23,275 nucleotides of DNA from a virus. This document shows, piece after piece, positions 13,559 through 22,712 of this stretch. Below the pieces are notes generated by a model. The model was given only the letters and a program-made list of their open reading frames with translations. It ran no database searches and was not told where the DNA came from. The stretch's first letter is position 1, and each line of letters begins with the position of its first letter. The translations under genes and the position numbers were made by a program. Where the stretch lies: IMG/VR virus record IMGVR_UViG_3300043449_000496, positions 1 through 23,275 of that record. One strand, written 5' to 3'.

Positions 13559-15615
13559 CGCTTGTTGGACTCCGTCTGCATGCGGCGCGTTCCATCGGTG
13601 TGGAACTGCTGGATGGTGTCAATGGTAAACAACGGCTCAAGCATGTCGAGCAGTTCCTCGCGAACCTTGAACGGCTCCGTGCGCATCCTCGCCTGAATGT
13701 CGGGGCGCATCAGGAAGTTGTTGACCTGACGGTCGTAGTCGCGCAGCAACTTCTGACGCTTGAGCGTGACGCCCGGCTCTGAAACGGCCTTTAGCGCGCC
13801 AGTCGCCTGATCGACGATGACCCGGCCTTGCTCCTTGGCGAAGGCCAACTCCATCATGTCGAACTCCTGTGCAATAGTTCTGCGCATCTCTTCGACGTCG
13901 ACGTCCTTGCGAATGGACGATCCTGTCTGCCACGCTGACCGGGCATCCTGAACGCGCTTGAACGCCTCCGGCGACAGCATGCCGCTCTGACCAAGCAACT
14001 GCGCGTCCGTTTCGATTGCCTGCATCTCTTCAGCCGTCGTGGCTTCGCTCATGCGCACAAGCATGCGCGTCGCGTTGTCGTCGCGGAACTGGTTGCCTTC
14101 CGTGCCAGCCAGTTTGCGGAACATGATGGTGGCGCTGGGGCCGTACTTGTCGGTCAGTTTGGCGTTGAAGTCGGCGACCTTCTTGGGATCGCCAGTAGCC
14201 GGGCTGGCGAGAAACAGCATGATCTCCGTGGTCATCACGTCGTCACGCTTGTCGTTGTTGTCCTTGATGAACTTCGCCTCCGTGTCGCGAAGCGCCATCA
14301 GCCTGTCGATCCTGATGTTGAGGTTCTGAACCACCTCGTCGCCGGGCTGGAACACCATGCGCGAGTCGAGTTCGACTGGCAAGTCCATGTCGTCCCAATC
14401 CTTGTCGGTCAGTTCTTCGCCAGCCTTGAGGCGGTCGTATGCCGCGTTGTACTGACCCATGATCTTCTGCGCCGCGTTGGGATCGTTTGGGTTTGGGCTG
14501 ATCGCCTCGCGGTCGACGTCGACCGGATACGTGTACAGGCCATCGACAAGCGCCTGCGCAAACGCGATTCGGTCGTCGATTGGAAGCGTGTTGTCAAGGA
14601 TGACTGTGTCTGCGTCGGTGACGAACCTGCGCTGCGCGTCGGCATCCCATCCACCCATGTCCTGCATGCGACCGATGGAGTGCGAGATGGCATCGGCACG
14701 CCTGCTCATCTCCATCCGCGACTCCATGACGGAGCCAGTCGGGTTCTTTTGCAGGTAGTGCAGCGCCTGAATGTTGGCCTTGACGAACTCCTTGTCCTCC
14801 TCGACGGTCGCCTTGCGGAGTTGCGCTTCGAGAGTGCCCCACTTGTCGGGGCTGGCGTCCTTGGCCGCAGCGCTCATCAACTGGCTCGTCTTGATGTAGT
14901 CGCCTTTGTCGAAAGCCAGCCGTGCGGCAGGAAGCAGGATCGTGTCGGCGTACATCTGATCGTTCCAGTTCTCGCGCATCCACTCGTACTCATGCTGCGA
15001 CTGTGGATTGCCTTCGCGCGGAGCAGGGAAGATTTCTCCGAAAGCCTGATCGCGTGACGGGATTGCTGGCTGCGACGTGACTCCCTTGACGAACGCATTC
15101 ATCCGGTAGTCACGCTCGTCCTTACGCATGTTGGTGCGCATCTCAATCGCCGCATCGACGGCATGAGGAACGAACGCGCTGGCAAAGCCGGAAACGACGA
15201 GCGGATCAGCGCCTTCGCCCATGATCTGCGTCGCAACAACCTGATACCAAGCGGGCAGGTCTTCGTCGCGCACGGCGTCGGGTGGAGCGTACTTGGCGAC
15301 GTTGGGATCGAACGGTGCCTTCGGCAACTGCTTGACGACGGCAATGTCATCAATAGCAGCGTCGGCACCCTGCCCTTGCTTCATCGTCGCATACTCGCGC
15401 TTTCCCGCGCGCTCCTGCGCGTAGAACTGACCAAGTTCGTTGAACGCGCCTTGCGCCGACCGCAGGGCGAGCATGATCTGCTGCAACTGGTCGGGAATGT
15501 TGACAGCGAACACGGGCACCGGATCGGTGCGAAACCGATAATCGGGCGGCGGCGGCAGTTCGTTGCCTTGCAGCAGCGTCGTCGGCAGTCGAGGTATTTC
15601 GTTTCGCTGTGGCAT
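13555..15615 (-). CDS. Internal virion protein, gp15-like (686 residues)
   Basis: Assigned by position and size: it sits between a gp14-sized and a gp16-position protein, and 686 residues compares with about 747 in T7 gp15. The N-terminus is proline-rich (IPRLPTTLLQGNELPPPPDY). The rest is largely helical and charged, with many DKY, RRxD and Q-rich helices and no catalytic motif that I can see. In T7, gp14, gp15 and gp16 form the inner core and are ejected to build a channel across the envelope. It starts five bases after the upstream stop and overlaps the giant gene by ATGA, so the two are probably made in fixed ratio. Sequence similarity to T7 gp15 itself was not evident by eye. Confidence 0.75.
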   Translation of the reverse strand: MPQRNEIPRLPTTLLQGNELPPPPDYRFRTDPVPVFAVNIPDQLQQIMLALRSAQGAFNELGQFYAQERAGKREYATMKQGQGADAAIDDIAVVKQLPKAPFDPNVAKYAPPDAVRDEDLPAWYQVVATQIMGEGADPLVVSGFASAFVPHAVDAAIEMRTNMRKDERDYRMNAFVKGVTSQPAIPSRDQAFGEIFPAPREGNPQSQHEYEWMRENWNDQMYADTILLPAARLAFDKGDYIKTSQLMSAAAKDASPDKWGTLEAQLRKATVEEDKEFVKANIQALHYLQKNPTGSVMESRMEMSRRADAISHSIGRMQDMGGWDADAQRRFVTDADTVILDNTLPIDDRIAFAQALVDGLYTYPVDVDREAISPNPNDPNAAQKIMGQYNAAYDRLKAGEELTDKDWDDMDLPVELDSRMVFQPGDEVVQNLNIRIDRLMALRDTEAKFIKDNNDKRDDVMTTEIMLFLASPATGDPKKVADFNAKLTDKYGPSATIMFRKLAGTEGNQFRDDNATRMLVRMSEATTAEEMQAIETDAQLLGQSGMLSPEAFKRVQDARSAWQTGSSIRKDVDVEEMRRTIAQEFDMMELAFAKEQGRVIVDQATGALKAVSEPGVTLKRQKLLRDYDRQVNNFLMRPDIQARMRTEPFKVREELLDMLEPLFTIDTIQQFHTDGTRRMQTESNKR

Positions 15616-15620
15616 GGTGT

Positions 15621-16208
15621 TTACGCCGGAAGTGCGTTACCGAACATGTCCTTATTCGCGCCTTGAAGTTGCCGCATGCCGCCAGCGATTGACAGTCCAG
15701 TACCAAGTCCCTGAAGGCCACCCGTGACGCCCGAAAGGAACGGGTTCTGCGCCTGCATGGAGTAGTTCATCGCCTGCGACTGGTACGCCTGCGTGCTAGA
15801 CAACTGCTGCTGCTGGTAGTCAAGGTTGGCACGGCGCACGGCTTCGTATCGGCCACGGTCGATCATGTCCTTGGCGAACGACTCATCGAAGAACAGTTGG
15901 TTCATCATCTGCTCGCCGACGCCGCTTCCGGTCGACAGGCCAGCCATAGCCGCTCCTGCCCGCAGTCGTCCGCGCGCTGCCGCTGCCTCGCGTTCCTTCA
16001 TGCGAGACTCTGCCGCAGCGCGGTCGGTGATCTGCGATTCGATGAGATTGCGCTGGGATGTCAGTTGCTTCTGACGATCTTGATTCGCTGCGGCCTGCAT
16101 GGCGATGCCCTGCTTGATCCGCTGGTTCATCATCACGGCGCTGGCCGTGGAGGCCGCAGCGCTTGCCGCCGTGATGGCGATTACTGCTCCGATTTCTGCG
16201 CCTGTCAT
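15621..16208 (-). CDS. Internal virion protein, gp14-like (195 residues)
   Basis: The start at 16208 is chosen because its ATG overlaps the gene 12 stop (ATGA), like other junctions in this operon. An earlier in-frame start at 16262 would reach inside gene 12. The length is almost the same as T7 gp14 (196). The N-terminus is a small hydrophobic segment rich in Ala (EIGAVIAITAASAAASTASA, residues 5-24), followed by long Gln/Arg/Ala-rich helices (about 30-150) and a Gly/Leu-rich C-terminus. T7 gp14 inserts into the outer membrane when ejected, and the N-terminal apolar stretch fits that. Confidence 0.8.
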   Translation of the reverse strand: MTGAEIGAVIAITAASAAASTASAVMMNQRIKQGIAMQAAANQDRQKQLTSQRNLIESQITDRAAAESRMKEREAAAARGRLRAGAAMAGLSTGSGVGEQMMNQLFFDESFAKDMIDRGRYEAVRRANLDYQQQQLSSTQAYQSQAMNYSMQAQNPFLSGVTGGLQGLGTGLSIAGGMRQLQGANKDMFGNALPA

Positions 16209-18580
16209 TGCTTGTACTCCCGCAAAGTCGAGAACGAACCGTGGTATTCGACGCCGCTCCAAGTGACTGGAAGCACGGTGTCAGAAGTAAGACTGATGGT
16301 GCACCTGTCTGCCTGCGTGCTGACCCAGCACGTGAACTTTCCGTAGTCGGATACTCCTCCGGCTGGCGTGTACGTCGATGATGTCGACAGTCCGACATCC
16401 CTGTTGATGTCGACCCTGTATGCACCGCTGTCAACATGGTCGACAACCAACTTGTGGATTGTCGTCCGTCCTTCGATGACTGGCTTGTCGTCAGCCCGGA
16501 AGATGACCTCGCTCAACTCAAGCGACGCATCGTACTTCCTTCCAAGGATGACCTTCTTGGCAGAATGGTTACCTGTGACACGAATGCTTCCATTGACGTG
16601 CGTTGCCGCAGCGGTCGTGAAGTCGTCGAACACGCAGGTGTCGATTGACGAGTCGTAGTACCCAAGGCTCCACGACGTGTAGTTGCCGCCAGCGTTGTAG
16701 GTTCCCTGCCCAGCGCTGAACATGCGGTAGTGGTCAAGTTGAACCTGATACGCCCACCCGTCCTGCGGAGATGATTCGTCCGTCAGGTTCATCTTCTCGA
16801 TGATGATTGCCGACGTGCCTCCAACCTGCGTGTCGTCCCGGCGCATGATGAACAGTTCGTCGTCGATGATCTTTGCGTCCTGAACGTTGTCGGTTCCAAA
16901 CTGCCAAACGCTCCAAGCGCTTTGCTTACGCTCGTTGCCGACGTTGTACGAACGGTACACGTACATGTACGAGGCGGGCAGGGTTCCCTTCGGAGCAGGC
17001 GCCGGATACGAGTCGAGCGTCACCGTGTGGCCCGACGTGATGACTGCCGTGTCGTATGGCTGCGGCGCAACGGCTCCGACCCAAGTCGTCGACGTGCTCC
17101 AGTTTCCGGTTTGCGCGCTGATGACGACGCGCTCGACGTCGTCGGCGTCAGGTCGCGCGATGCAGCAGACCATGTCGCTGTTTGCGCTTGCGTCCATTCC
17201 GATGACGGCGTTTGGCATCAGGTCATCGACGTGCTTGGTGACGTCTGCCGCGACGTTGCTGACCGCCGTGTCGGAGTAGAAGTATTCGTACAGCAGCGTC
17301 TTGCTTGGATGGTCGCCAAGCATGTAGATGCGCTCGCCGACAGCGACTGGCCTAATCGCCTTGGTCGAATACCGGGTGCTGGGGCTGACGGCAACCTGAC
17401 CCGGGCCAAAGACGTCACCGCTGGTGACCTCGAACTGCTGCCCGGCACGGGTCAGGACAAGAACGGATCGTCGGTAGGGTACAACGTGATCGACGATTGT
17501 GACGTCGTTGGCGCTCAACTGAACTTCGATTGGATCGGCGTCCGTGAGGATGTCGGCGCGTTCCTTGAACAGGTTGAACAGGTCGTCCGTCGCGCTGAAG
17601 AAGACGAAGTCGTCGCTGCACAGGATGAGTCTGTTCCTGAAGTATCCGATGTCGATGATCTTGCGGCCATCCTTGGCAAACTTCGGCGCTGGCTGCGAAA
17701 AGTCCTCGCCTCTCTCGACCGTGTATGCAGAGCCGTTCATCGTGCTCGCGGTGACGCCGATGAGGCTGTCGACCTTGAGGTCGGGAGACAGGTCGATGTA
17801 GATGTCCTTCTGCGGGAGAGGCCCGCCAGTCACGATGATCTTGCCACGGACGAGCGATTGAATGCCCGTGATGTAGTCATCGGGATAGTCGTCGGGGTCA
17901 AGGCCGTTTCCGGTCAGGCACTCGTCGATCTGCTTCGAGTTCGCGTTCCACGGAACGGTAGAAGGGGTCGTGTACCCAAGGTACGTCATATTGAACGTAC
18001 CAGTCGTCGGAGCCGTTGTTCCTGCTTTGATGACCTGCCTGTAGAAGGGTCTTTCCTTCCATGTGCACAGGTCGATGCTGAATGCCAGCGGACTCGTCGT
18101 CGTGCGCTGCATGCGCACGGGCATCGTGTTGGCGTCAATCCCAGTACCGTTGCCCGTGGTCGCGGTAGAGCGAAGCGAGTTGGCGATGAACGTGTTGTCA
18201 GCGACCGTCACGAACCGAAGGTTCTCTGCCTTGGCTCCTCCGTAGGAAAGGTAGGACTGTGCCGCTGCGGTAATCGTCGGAGTGACGACTGTTCCCGTGT
18301 TGACGTCAATGATCCTGATGAATCCGCTTGACCCGGCGATGACGATGTATTCCTCCGCGTCGTCGCGTTCGATGCGATGCATGCGGTACTGCTGGTTGTA
18401 CGTTGCACCGCTGATGAACGCGACGAACTTCGTTCCGCTGCGCTTTCGGGCGCCATCAACAATGTTGAAGTTGACGTTCAACGCATCAGAAACCTGACCC
18501 GGATACCGGATCGTCGGAGACTGCCTGCTGATGCCGTGCATCAACCCGGGGATGCGCTGAAAGAGGTTTGACGTAGGCAT
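16205..18580 (-). CDS. Tail tubular protein B (T7 gp12-like) with an inserted module
   Basis: At 791 residues it is close to T7 gp12 (794). Matching landmarks are ISRQSPTIRYPGQ (residues 17-29), RKRSGTKFV (46-53), LRFVTVADNTFIAN (121-134), FRNRLILCSDDFVFFSATDD (314-333) with ADPIEVQLS (348-356), VGERIYMLGDHPS (414-426), and KQSAWSVWQFG (552-562). Gene 12 products form the nozzle of the short tail and contact the fibres. Between VERVVI (482-487) and YMYVYRSYNVG (538-548), where T7 runs straight on, there is an extra stretch containing GNWSTSTTWVG and SGHTVTLDS, which resembles a motif of beta-helix surface proteins. A GGGAGG site lies before the ATG, and the gene abuts the upstream stop codon. 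Confidence 0.92.
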   Translation of the reverse strand: MPTSNLFQRIPGLMHGISRQSPTIRYPGQVSDALNVNFNIVDGARKRSGTKFVAFISGATYNQQYRMHRIERDDAEEYIVIAGSSGFIRIIDVNTGTVVTPTITAAAQSYLSYGGAKAENLRFVTVADNTFIANSLRSTATTGNGTGIDANTMPVRMQRTTTSPLAFSIDLCTWKERPFYRQVIKAGTTAPTTGTFNMTYLGYTTPSTVPWNANSKQIDECLTGNGLDPDDYPDDYITGIQSLVRGKIIVTGGPLPQKDIYIDLSPDLKVDSLIGVTASTMNGSAYTVERGEDFSQPAPKFAKDGRKIIDIGYFRNRLILCSDDFVFFSATDDLFNLFKERADILTDADPIEVQLSANDVTIVDHVVPYRRSVLVLTRAGQQFEVTSGDVFGPGQVAVSPSTRYSTKAIRPVAVGERIYMLGDHPSKTLLYEYFYSDTAVSNVAADVTKHVDDLMPNAVIGMDASANSDMVCCIARPDADDVERVVISAQTGNWSTSTTWVGAVAPQPYDTAVITSGHTVTLDSYPAPAPKGTLPASYMYVYRSYNVGNERKQSAWSVWQFGTDNVQDAKIIDDELFIMRRDDTQVGGTSAIIIEKMNLTDESSPQDGWAYQVQLDHYRMFSAGQGTYNAGGNYTSWSLGYYDSSIDTCVFDDFTTAAATHVNGSIRVTGNHSAKKVILGRKYDASLELSEVIFRADDKPVIEGRTTIHKLVVDHVDSGAYRVDINRDVGLSTSSTYTPAGGVSDYGKFTCWVSTQADRCTISLTSDTVLPVTWSGVEYHGSFSTLREYKQ

Positions 18581-19201
18581 TTAGCCTCCCTGATCTCGCT
18601 GCTGGCCTCCGGTGTTTGGGAACATCGGCTGCGTGTTTGGAGGAAGGTCGCTTCGAGAAGCCTCGTTGCGATCCGCTCGCATCTCCGACTGCACGTACTC
18701 CTGTTGCATCTGACTGTCGGCCAACTGACTGTTCTGAAGCCTGCGCTGGAACAGCAACTTGGCCTGCGCGATCACGACGTCGGCCAACTTGACCGGGAGG
18801 TCTTCCCAAGCAAGCAGCACCGTGACGTCGAGGAAGACGGTTGTGCTGGCACCAAGGTTGAACGTGCGCTTGTCGGCGTCGTACACCGTCGGCGTGCCTG
18901 CGTTGTTTCTTATCACCAGCGTGCGGTAGTGGTCAGGCCCGGTTGCCTTGATCGACAGGATGCCCGTCAGGGTCACGAAGCCCGAACCGCTTGCCGTGAA
19001 AGAGCGTGCGCGCTCCGTGTTCTCCGGCCAGCCTTGCGCCAGCACCTGATACAGGGCGCGGTCGATGAACGTTTCAGCGCGCCAGTAGATCGACGTCGTG
19101 TCGCCCCCGGCGCTTGGTCGGGTCGTGCCGCCCATCGGGAACTCGCCGATGGTTTCGACCACTTGGTTGATGGCGTCGACGATTGTGTATGGATTAGGCA
19201 T
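18581..19201 (-). CDS. Tail tubular protein A (T7 gp11-like), second copy
   Basis: A 206-residue protein with the gp11 pattern. It has an N-terminal INQVVETIGE helix, a TFIDRALYQVLAQGWPENTE segment (about 42-62) matching the 'R.Q..GW.FN' region of gp11, a central YDADKRTFNLG strand pair, and VTVLLAWEDLPVKLADVVI followed by a Gln-rich helix about 130-180. Gp11 forms the gatekeeper ring between portal and nozzle. It is clearly paralogous to the gene just upstream. The C-terminus (about 185-206) is a disordered-looking Pro/Gln/Gly tail. It overlaps the upstream stop by eight bases. Confidence 0.85.
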   Translation of the reverse strand: MPNPYTIVDAINQVVETIGEFPMGGTTRPSAGGDTTSIYWRAETFIDRALYQVLAQGWPENTERARSFTASGSGFVTLTGILSIKATGPDHYRTLVIRNNAGTPTVYDADKRTFNLGASTTVFLDVTVLLAWEDLPVKLADVVIAQAKLLFQRRLQNSQLADSQMQQEYVQSEMRADRNEASRSDLPPNTQPMFPNTGGQQRDQGG

Positions 19202-19811
19202 CTACGTACCCTTCGATGTACTGGAAGGCCGGGCGGCCCTTGACGGAGCGGACGTCTGCGGTGGACAGGACATTCACGTCGCTGGACAGAATCTCCTCGC
19301 GGTTGACCTGCGCCTGCGCGAGCATGATCTCCTGCTGCAACTGGGCGTCGCGCGCCTGATTGCCGACGAAGTGTCGGTTGAAGTTGAACGCCGCGTGGGC
19401 GATCACCAACTGCGCGAACGAGTCAGGCAGGTCTGTGACCGGAAGAAGCAGCGTCACCTGAAGGTAGAACGCCGTGTCCTTGTCGAACGTGCTGGTGTTC
19501 AGTTCGATGTCGAACAACTTGCCGTCCCTGATGGTGTAGTTCTTGTACATGTAGTCGTCAGCAGCATCGACGTGCAGAATCGGAACAGCGGCGATTTCCG
19601 CAGTAGTCAAAGCATTGTTGGCGACGACCACGTACTTGGCCTTCGGGATGTGGTTGAACAGCCATTGCTTGGTCTGAAGCCGCCTGCTTGCATCGCTGAT
19701 GCAACGCTCAACTTCCGATTGCGTCGACGTTCCGCTGGTGTCAAGCGCGGCCACGCGCGGCTTGCCAAGCCTGCGCAGCGTGTCATTGACCATTTCAAGC
19801 ATCGTCATCAT
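19194..19811 (-). CDS. Tail tubular protein A (T7 gp11-like), first copy
   Basis: The start is placed at the first of three clustered ATGs (19811, 19808, 19802), because the upstream gene stops at 19814. An earlier in-frame ATG at 19886 would lie inside that gene. The 205-residue product has LEMVNDTLRRLGKPRVAALD at the N-terminus, EVERCISDASRRLQTKQWLF (about 30-50), YTIRDGKLFDIELN in the centre, and VTLLLPVTDLPDSFAQLVIA followed by a long Gln-rich helix. This is the classic gp11 layout, and it aligns block by block with the next gene. The tail role is secure. Why two copies are kept is open. Confidence 0.87.
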   Translation of the reverse strand: MMTMLEMVNDTLRRLGKPRVAALDTSGTSTQSEVERCISDASRRLQTKQWLFNHIPKAKYVVVANNALTTAEIAAVPILHVDAADDYMYKNYTIRDGKLFDIELNTSTFDKDTAFYLQVTLLLPVTDLPDSFAQLVIAHAAFNFNRHFVGNQARDAQLQQEIMLAQAQVNREEILSSDVNVLSTADVRSVKGRPAFQYIEGYVDA

Positions 19812-19813
19812 GG

Positions 19814-20524
19814 TTAGACGCTCTGTGTGACCATGAACATGATCTTCGACGCATTGGCGCCGTTGATTGGATTGGTTACTACGCAATCGACGAACGTCGT
19901 TGCGCGAGTCGCCGACCTTGGAAGGATTTGATTTGCAATCAGCGCGGAATCATGGTTGTCCTGAAACAGGACGATGAAGTTGGTTCCCGACTGCGCGGTG
20001 GTAAAAGTCAGTCGGAATGTTCCACCTACGCCGCTGTTGGTGATTGCAGCCGTGACGCCGCTTGAGTTTGTCCCAAGGGTCAGGGCGGTGATCGTCGTAT
20101 GCGGAGCGGTGGCGCTGAACGTGATGTCGATTGAACCCCACGCCTTCAGCAGCGCAGGGCTGGTGGCGCTGAAGTTTGTGCCTCCGACGGTGAGCGACGT
20201 GCATGAAAGCGCCTGCGTCGACGTGCTGCCCGACGATACGGTAAGTCCGCTGGTAGACGTCAGGCCAGCCGATGCCGTGATCAGACCTGATGCAGTCACG
20301 GTTGACGAGAACGATGTCGCCGGAGCGATGGTCACGGCGCTGTTGCTCACGGCGATGCGCGATGCATCAGTTGTTCCCGTGTCGACAATGCTTCGCGACG
20401 TAAACTGCTCGACGGTCGTCTGCGTGCCGTTGACCGTCAGACTGCTGCTCATCGCAACAGGTTCGGAGAACGTGACCGTTCCGGCGGTGTTCGATTGAAT
20501 GGTGTTGACCTTGAGTGTGCTCAT
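19814..20524 (-). CDS. Small fibre-like / virion-attached protein (236 residues)
   Basis: The ATG at 20524 overlaps the upstream stop (ATGA), which decides the start over a longer frame. It begins STLKVNTIQSNTAG, an opening often seen in short-tail fibre and appendage proteins of marine and freshwater podoviruses. Ser/Thr/Gly-rich short repeats follow, of the TASGLITASAGLTSTSGLTV type (about 77-96), as in beta-stranded fibre shafts. The second half begins LLKAWGSIDITFSA (about 125-138), and the rest looks like a compact beta domain. It probably sits on the tail or as a fibre adaptor. The exact place is inferred from the tail-gene neighbours. Confidence 0.75.
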   Translation of the reverse strand: MSTLKVNTIQSNTAGTVTFSEPVAMSSSLTVNGTQTTVEQFTSRSIVDTGTTDASRIAVSNSAVTIAPATSFSSTVTASGLITASAGLTSTSGLTVSSGSTSTQALSCTSLTVGGTNFSATSPALLKAWGSIDITFSATAPHTTITALTLGTNSSGVTAAITNSGVGGTFRLTFTTAQSGTNFIVLFQDNHDSALIANQILPRSATRATTFVDCVVTNPINGANASKIMFMVTQSV

Positions 20525-22182
20525 ACCTGCCTCGTTGGCCCTTGGTACTGGAAGTAGCGACGCGGAAGCCTGTGGTTGAAGCGGTGACGGTTGCCACGGA
20601 TTCCCTTCCACACGCGGAACAACTTGTTGATCTGACTTCCGGTCAGCCTTGTCGGAAAGAATGCAAAAGGCCCGCTTGTCACTCGCGGTCGAAGATAGGC
20701 GCTTCCTTGGCTTGACTCATTGCGAGAAAGTCCAATCGGCTCATGCCAAGACGGGATGATCACGTTGGCCGATCCAAGCCCTGTGTTCGGGCTGGTCTGA
20801 ATCGGGTGCTCATGCCGCAGCACGCCGTTGACGTAGATGCCAAGCCTGTTGGTGCTGTTGGTGTTTGTTCCGAACACGACAGCGATGTGACTTCGCGATG
20901 AAAGCGATATGCCCGAACTGGTCGACAGCAAGACGCTTGAGGAAGGAGTGCCGCCTCCGTCGCTTCCCCAGTCTGCTTCAAGTCTGACGGTTGTCGAGTT
21001 GATTTTGTTGAGGTAGACCGTTCCGAAGGAGTACGACACGAAGATTCCACCAATGCCTCCTCCGTTGCTTGCTCCGCTGCTCAACATGTCAAACAGCGTG
21101 TGTTTCGACCCGGTGGTCATCGCCGCAATGTTGATCTTGTCCAGTTCCATGACGACCGTGAACCCACGGTTGCCATCCTCCCTGATCTCGTAGCAGAACA
21201 CGCCGGAGTTCTGCTTTGGATGGCGCGTGAACTTCAAGTCGCTGTTGACAAGCGAACCCTGCGCCTGCCTGTCAAACGGAGAAGAGAACGGAACGACCTG
21301 CGCATCGCTCTGCATCTCGCAGTCCTTCAGCCGTACTCCGCATGCTGCGATGCTTGCGATCTGCGCGCGAGTCAAGGCAGCCTTGAATATGGCTGCATTT
21401 GTGAACGTCGCTTGCGATCCAAGTGTGACGGTAGTTCCGATCCTGCGCGCTCCGATTGACACCGTCCGCGCGCCCATTGTCTGCGATGCGCCGATTCCAC
21501 CAGTCGCCTGCAACTGCCCGTTGACGTACAGTTTTGCGTCCGTCGATCTAATGACTGCCGCAACGTGAACGAAGTTGAACTCGCCCAAGTACGCCGGGCT
21601 GACGGCATACGAATCGTTTGATCCTGTGCCGTTTACGGTGTCGTCAACGAGTCCAGCGACGGAGTTTGGCGTGCCCCATCTGAACGCTGGACGATGTCCG
21701 GTTCCATCATGGGTCATGTACAGTTCAATGAACGTCTGCGTGCCAGCCGTTCCGTACAGGCCCATGATGACCTGCTCTGCGTTAGTGTTCGATGGATTGA
21801 CCTTGACAAACGCGGAAAGCGTCAGCGGGTTTGAGTCGCTGATCGTCTGCCACGTCGGGCTTGTGGACGAATAGCAATGCGACGTGCTGGACGTGTACTG
21901 CGATCCACGGATGGTCACACTTGGGGTAGCAAGGCAGTTGACGACGCTTCGCGTTCCGCTGTGAAAGAAGACCAGCCCTGACGGCCCGTATGCGAACTCC
22001 GACGTAGCCGCCGACTCAAGCACCATCATGGTGTCGTAGCCAGTAGTGGCTACGTGCTGCTCTAGCAGCGGCCCGTCAAGTTCGTTCTTGAAGCGCGTGA
22101 TCCCGTCAAAGCCAAGCCACGACTGCCGCCAGTATCCGGTGGCGCCGTATGCCTTGGAGAGCGAGATACCGGGAAGTTGCAT
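20521..22182 (-). CDS. Tail adhesin with two LamG/concanavalin-A-like domains (553 residues)
   Basis: Two jelly-roll lectin-like domains can be seen. The first (about 115-285) carries FNFVHVAAVIRSTDAKLYVN and GQLQATGG; the second (about 335-520) carries RSHIAVVFGTNTN and RLGIYVNGVLRHEHP. The pattern 'HVA-x-V ... LYVNG' is diagnostic of the LamG superfamily, which often binds glycans. The C-terminus (about 520-553) is strongly basic and aromatic. It has no signal peptide, as expected for a phage virion protein. The TGATG junction with the upstream gene and ATGA with the downstream gene show tight coupling. Host-surface recognition is the likely role. A decoration protein on the capsid is the alternative. 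Confidence 0.8.
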   Translation of the reverse strand: MQLPGISLSKAYGATGYWRQSWLGFDGITRFKNELDGPLLEQHVATTGYDTMMVLESAATSEFAYGPSGLVFFHSGTRSVVNCLATPSVTIRGSQYTSSTSHCYSSTSPTWQTISDSNPLTLSAFVKVNPSNTNAEQVIMGLYGTAGTQTFIELYMTHDGTGHRPAFRWGTPNSVAGLVDDTVNGTGSNDSYAVSPAYLGEFNFVHVAAVIRSTDAKLYVNGQLQATGGIGASQTMGARTVSIGARRIGTTVTLGSQATFTNAAIFKAALTRAQIASIAACGVRLKDCEMQSDAQVVPFSSPFDRQAQGSLVNSDLKFTRHPKQNSGVFCYEIREDGNRGFTVVMELDKINIAAMTTGSKHTLFDMLSSGASNGGGIGGIFVSYSFGTVYLNKINSTTVRLEADWGSDGGGTPSSSVLLSTSSGISLSSRSHIAVVFGTNTNSTNRLGIYVNGVLRHEHPIQTSPNTGLGSANVIIPSWHEPIGLSRNESSQGSAYLRPRVTSGPFAFFPTRLTGSQINKLFRVWKGIRGNRHRFNHRLPRRYFQYQGPTRQV

Positions 22183-22712
22183 CAGAGCGTCGAGAAGGCA
22201 AAGTTGGCGTTGGTGCTCTGCGAGGCAAGCGAAGTCCAGTCGAACTTGACGGCGAGGTAGTGCGCGCCTTCGAGGTCAACGAGAACCGACGCGACGCGAT
22301 TGTTGACGTCGCTGACGATCTTGATGGTCGGATCGCCTTCGACCAGCGAGATGGAGTCGCAAAGTTTGTCGGTGTCGACGATCTGCTGGCCCGCAACGCC
22401 GACGGTGGTCGAGAGCGTGCACAGCAGTCGGCAGATGAGCGTCGGCACCCACAGCGTTCCGCTGGCTCCACCCTGCACGGGCGCGAAGCCGTAGACGTTG
22501 GCGTAGAACTGCGCGTTCTCGTTTCCGGCTCCGAAGAAGATCAACTTCGCGAGGTTGCGCTCTGCGATGTGATGCACGCCAAGCGTGTTGGCAGCCGGGA
22601 CGTTCGTCGAAAGCGTGGCGACGTCGGAGTCGTTGGCGCTTGCCACAGCAAGGTTCGTGCTGTAGCCCTTCATCCAAAAGCGCGGAGTGGTGGTAAGTGC
22701 AACGCTTGGCAT
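22182..22712 (-). CDS. Putative virion structural protein (176 residues)
   Basis: The product has alternating strand and turn segments without membrane helices. It includes a hydrophobic LAKLIFFGAGNENAQFYANVYGF block (about 54-76), GTLWVPTLICRLLCTLS (about 84-100), and a Ser/Asn/Phe-ending C-terminus. I do not recognise the family by name. The composition and the place between a lysis cassette and tail genes suggest a beta-rich decoration, cement or tail-attached protein. Its ATG shares a base with the upstream lipoprotein stop. Confidence 0.72.
   Translation of the reverse strand: MPSVALTTTPRFWMKGYSTNLAVASANDSDVATLSTNVPAANTLGVHHIAERNLAKLIFFGAGNENAQFYANVYGFAPVQGGASGTLWVPTLICRLLCTLSTTVGVAGQQIVDTDKLCDSISLVEGDPTIKIVSDVNNRVASVLVDLEGAHYLAVKFDWTSLASQSTNANFAFSTL

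Noticed and set aside
16922-18331. Open frame of 469 codons on the plus strand
   Set aside because: Antisense to the well-supported tail tubular B gene; Arg/Asp/Val-rich shadow composition.
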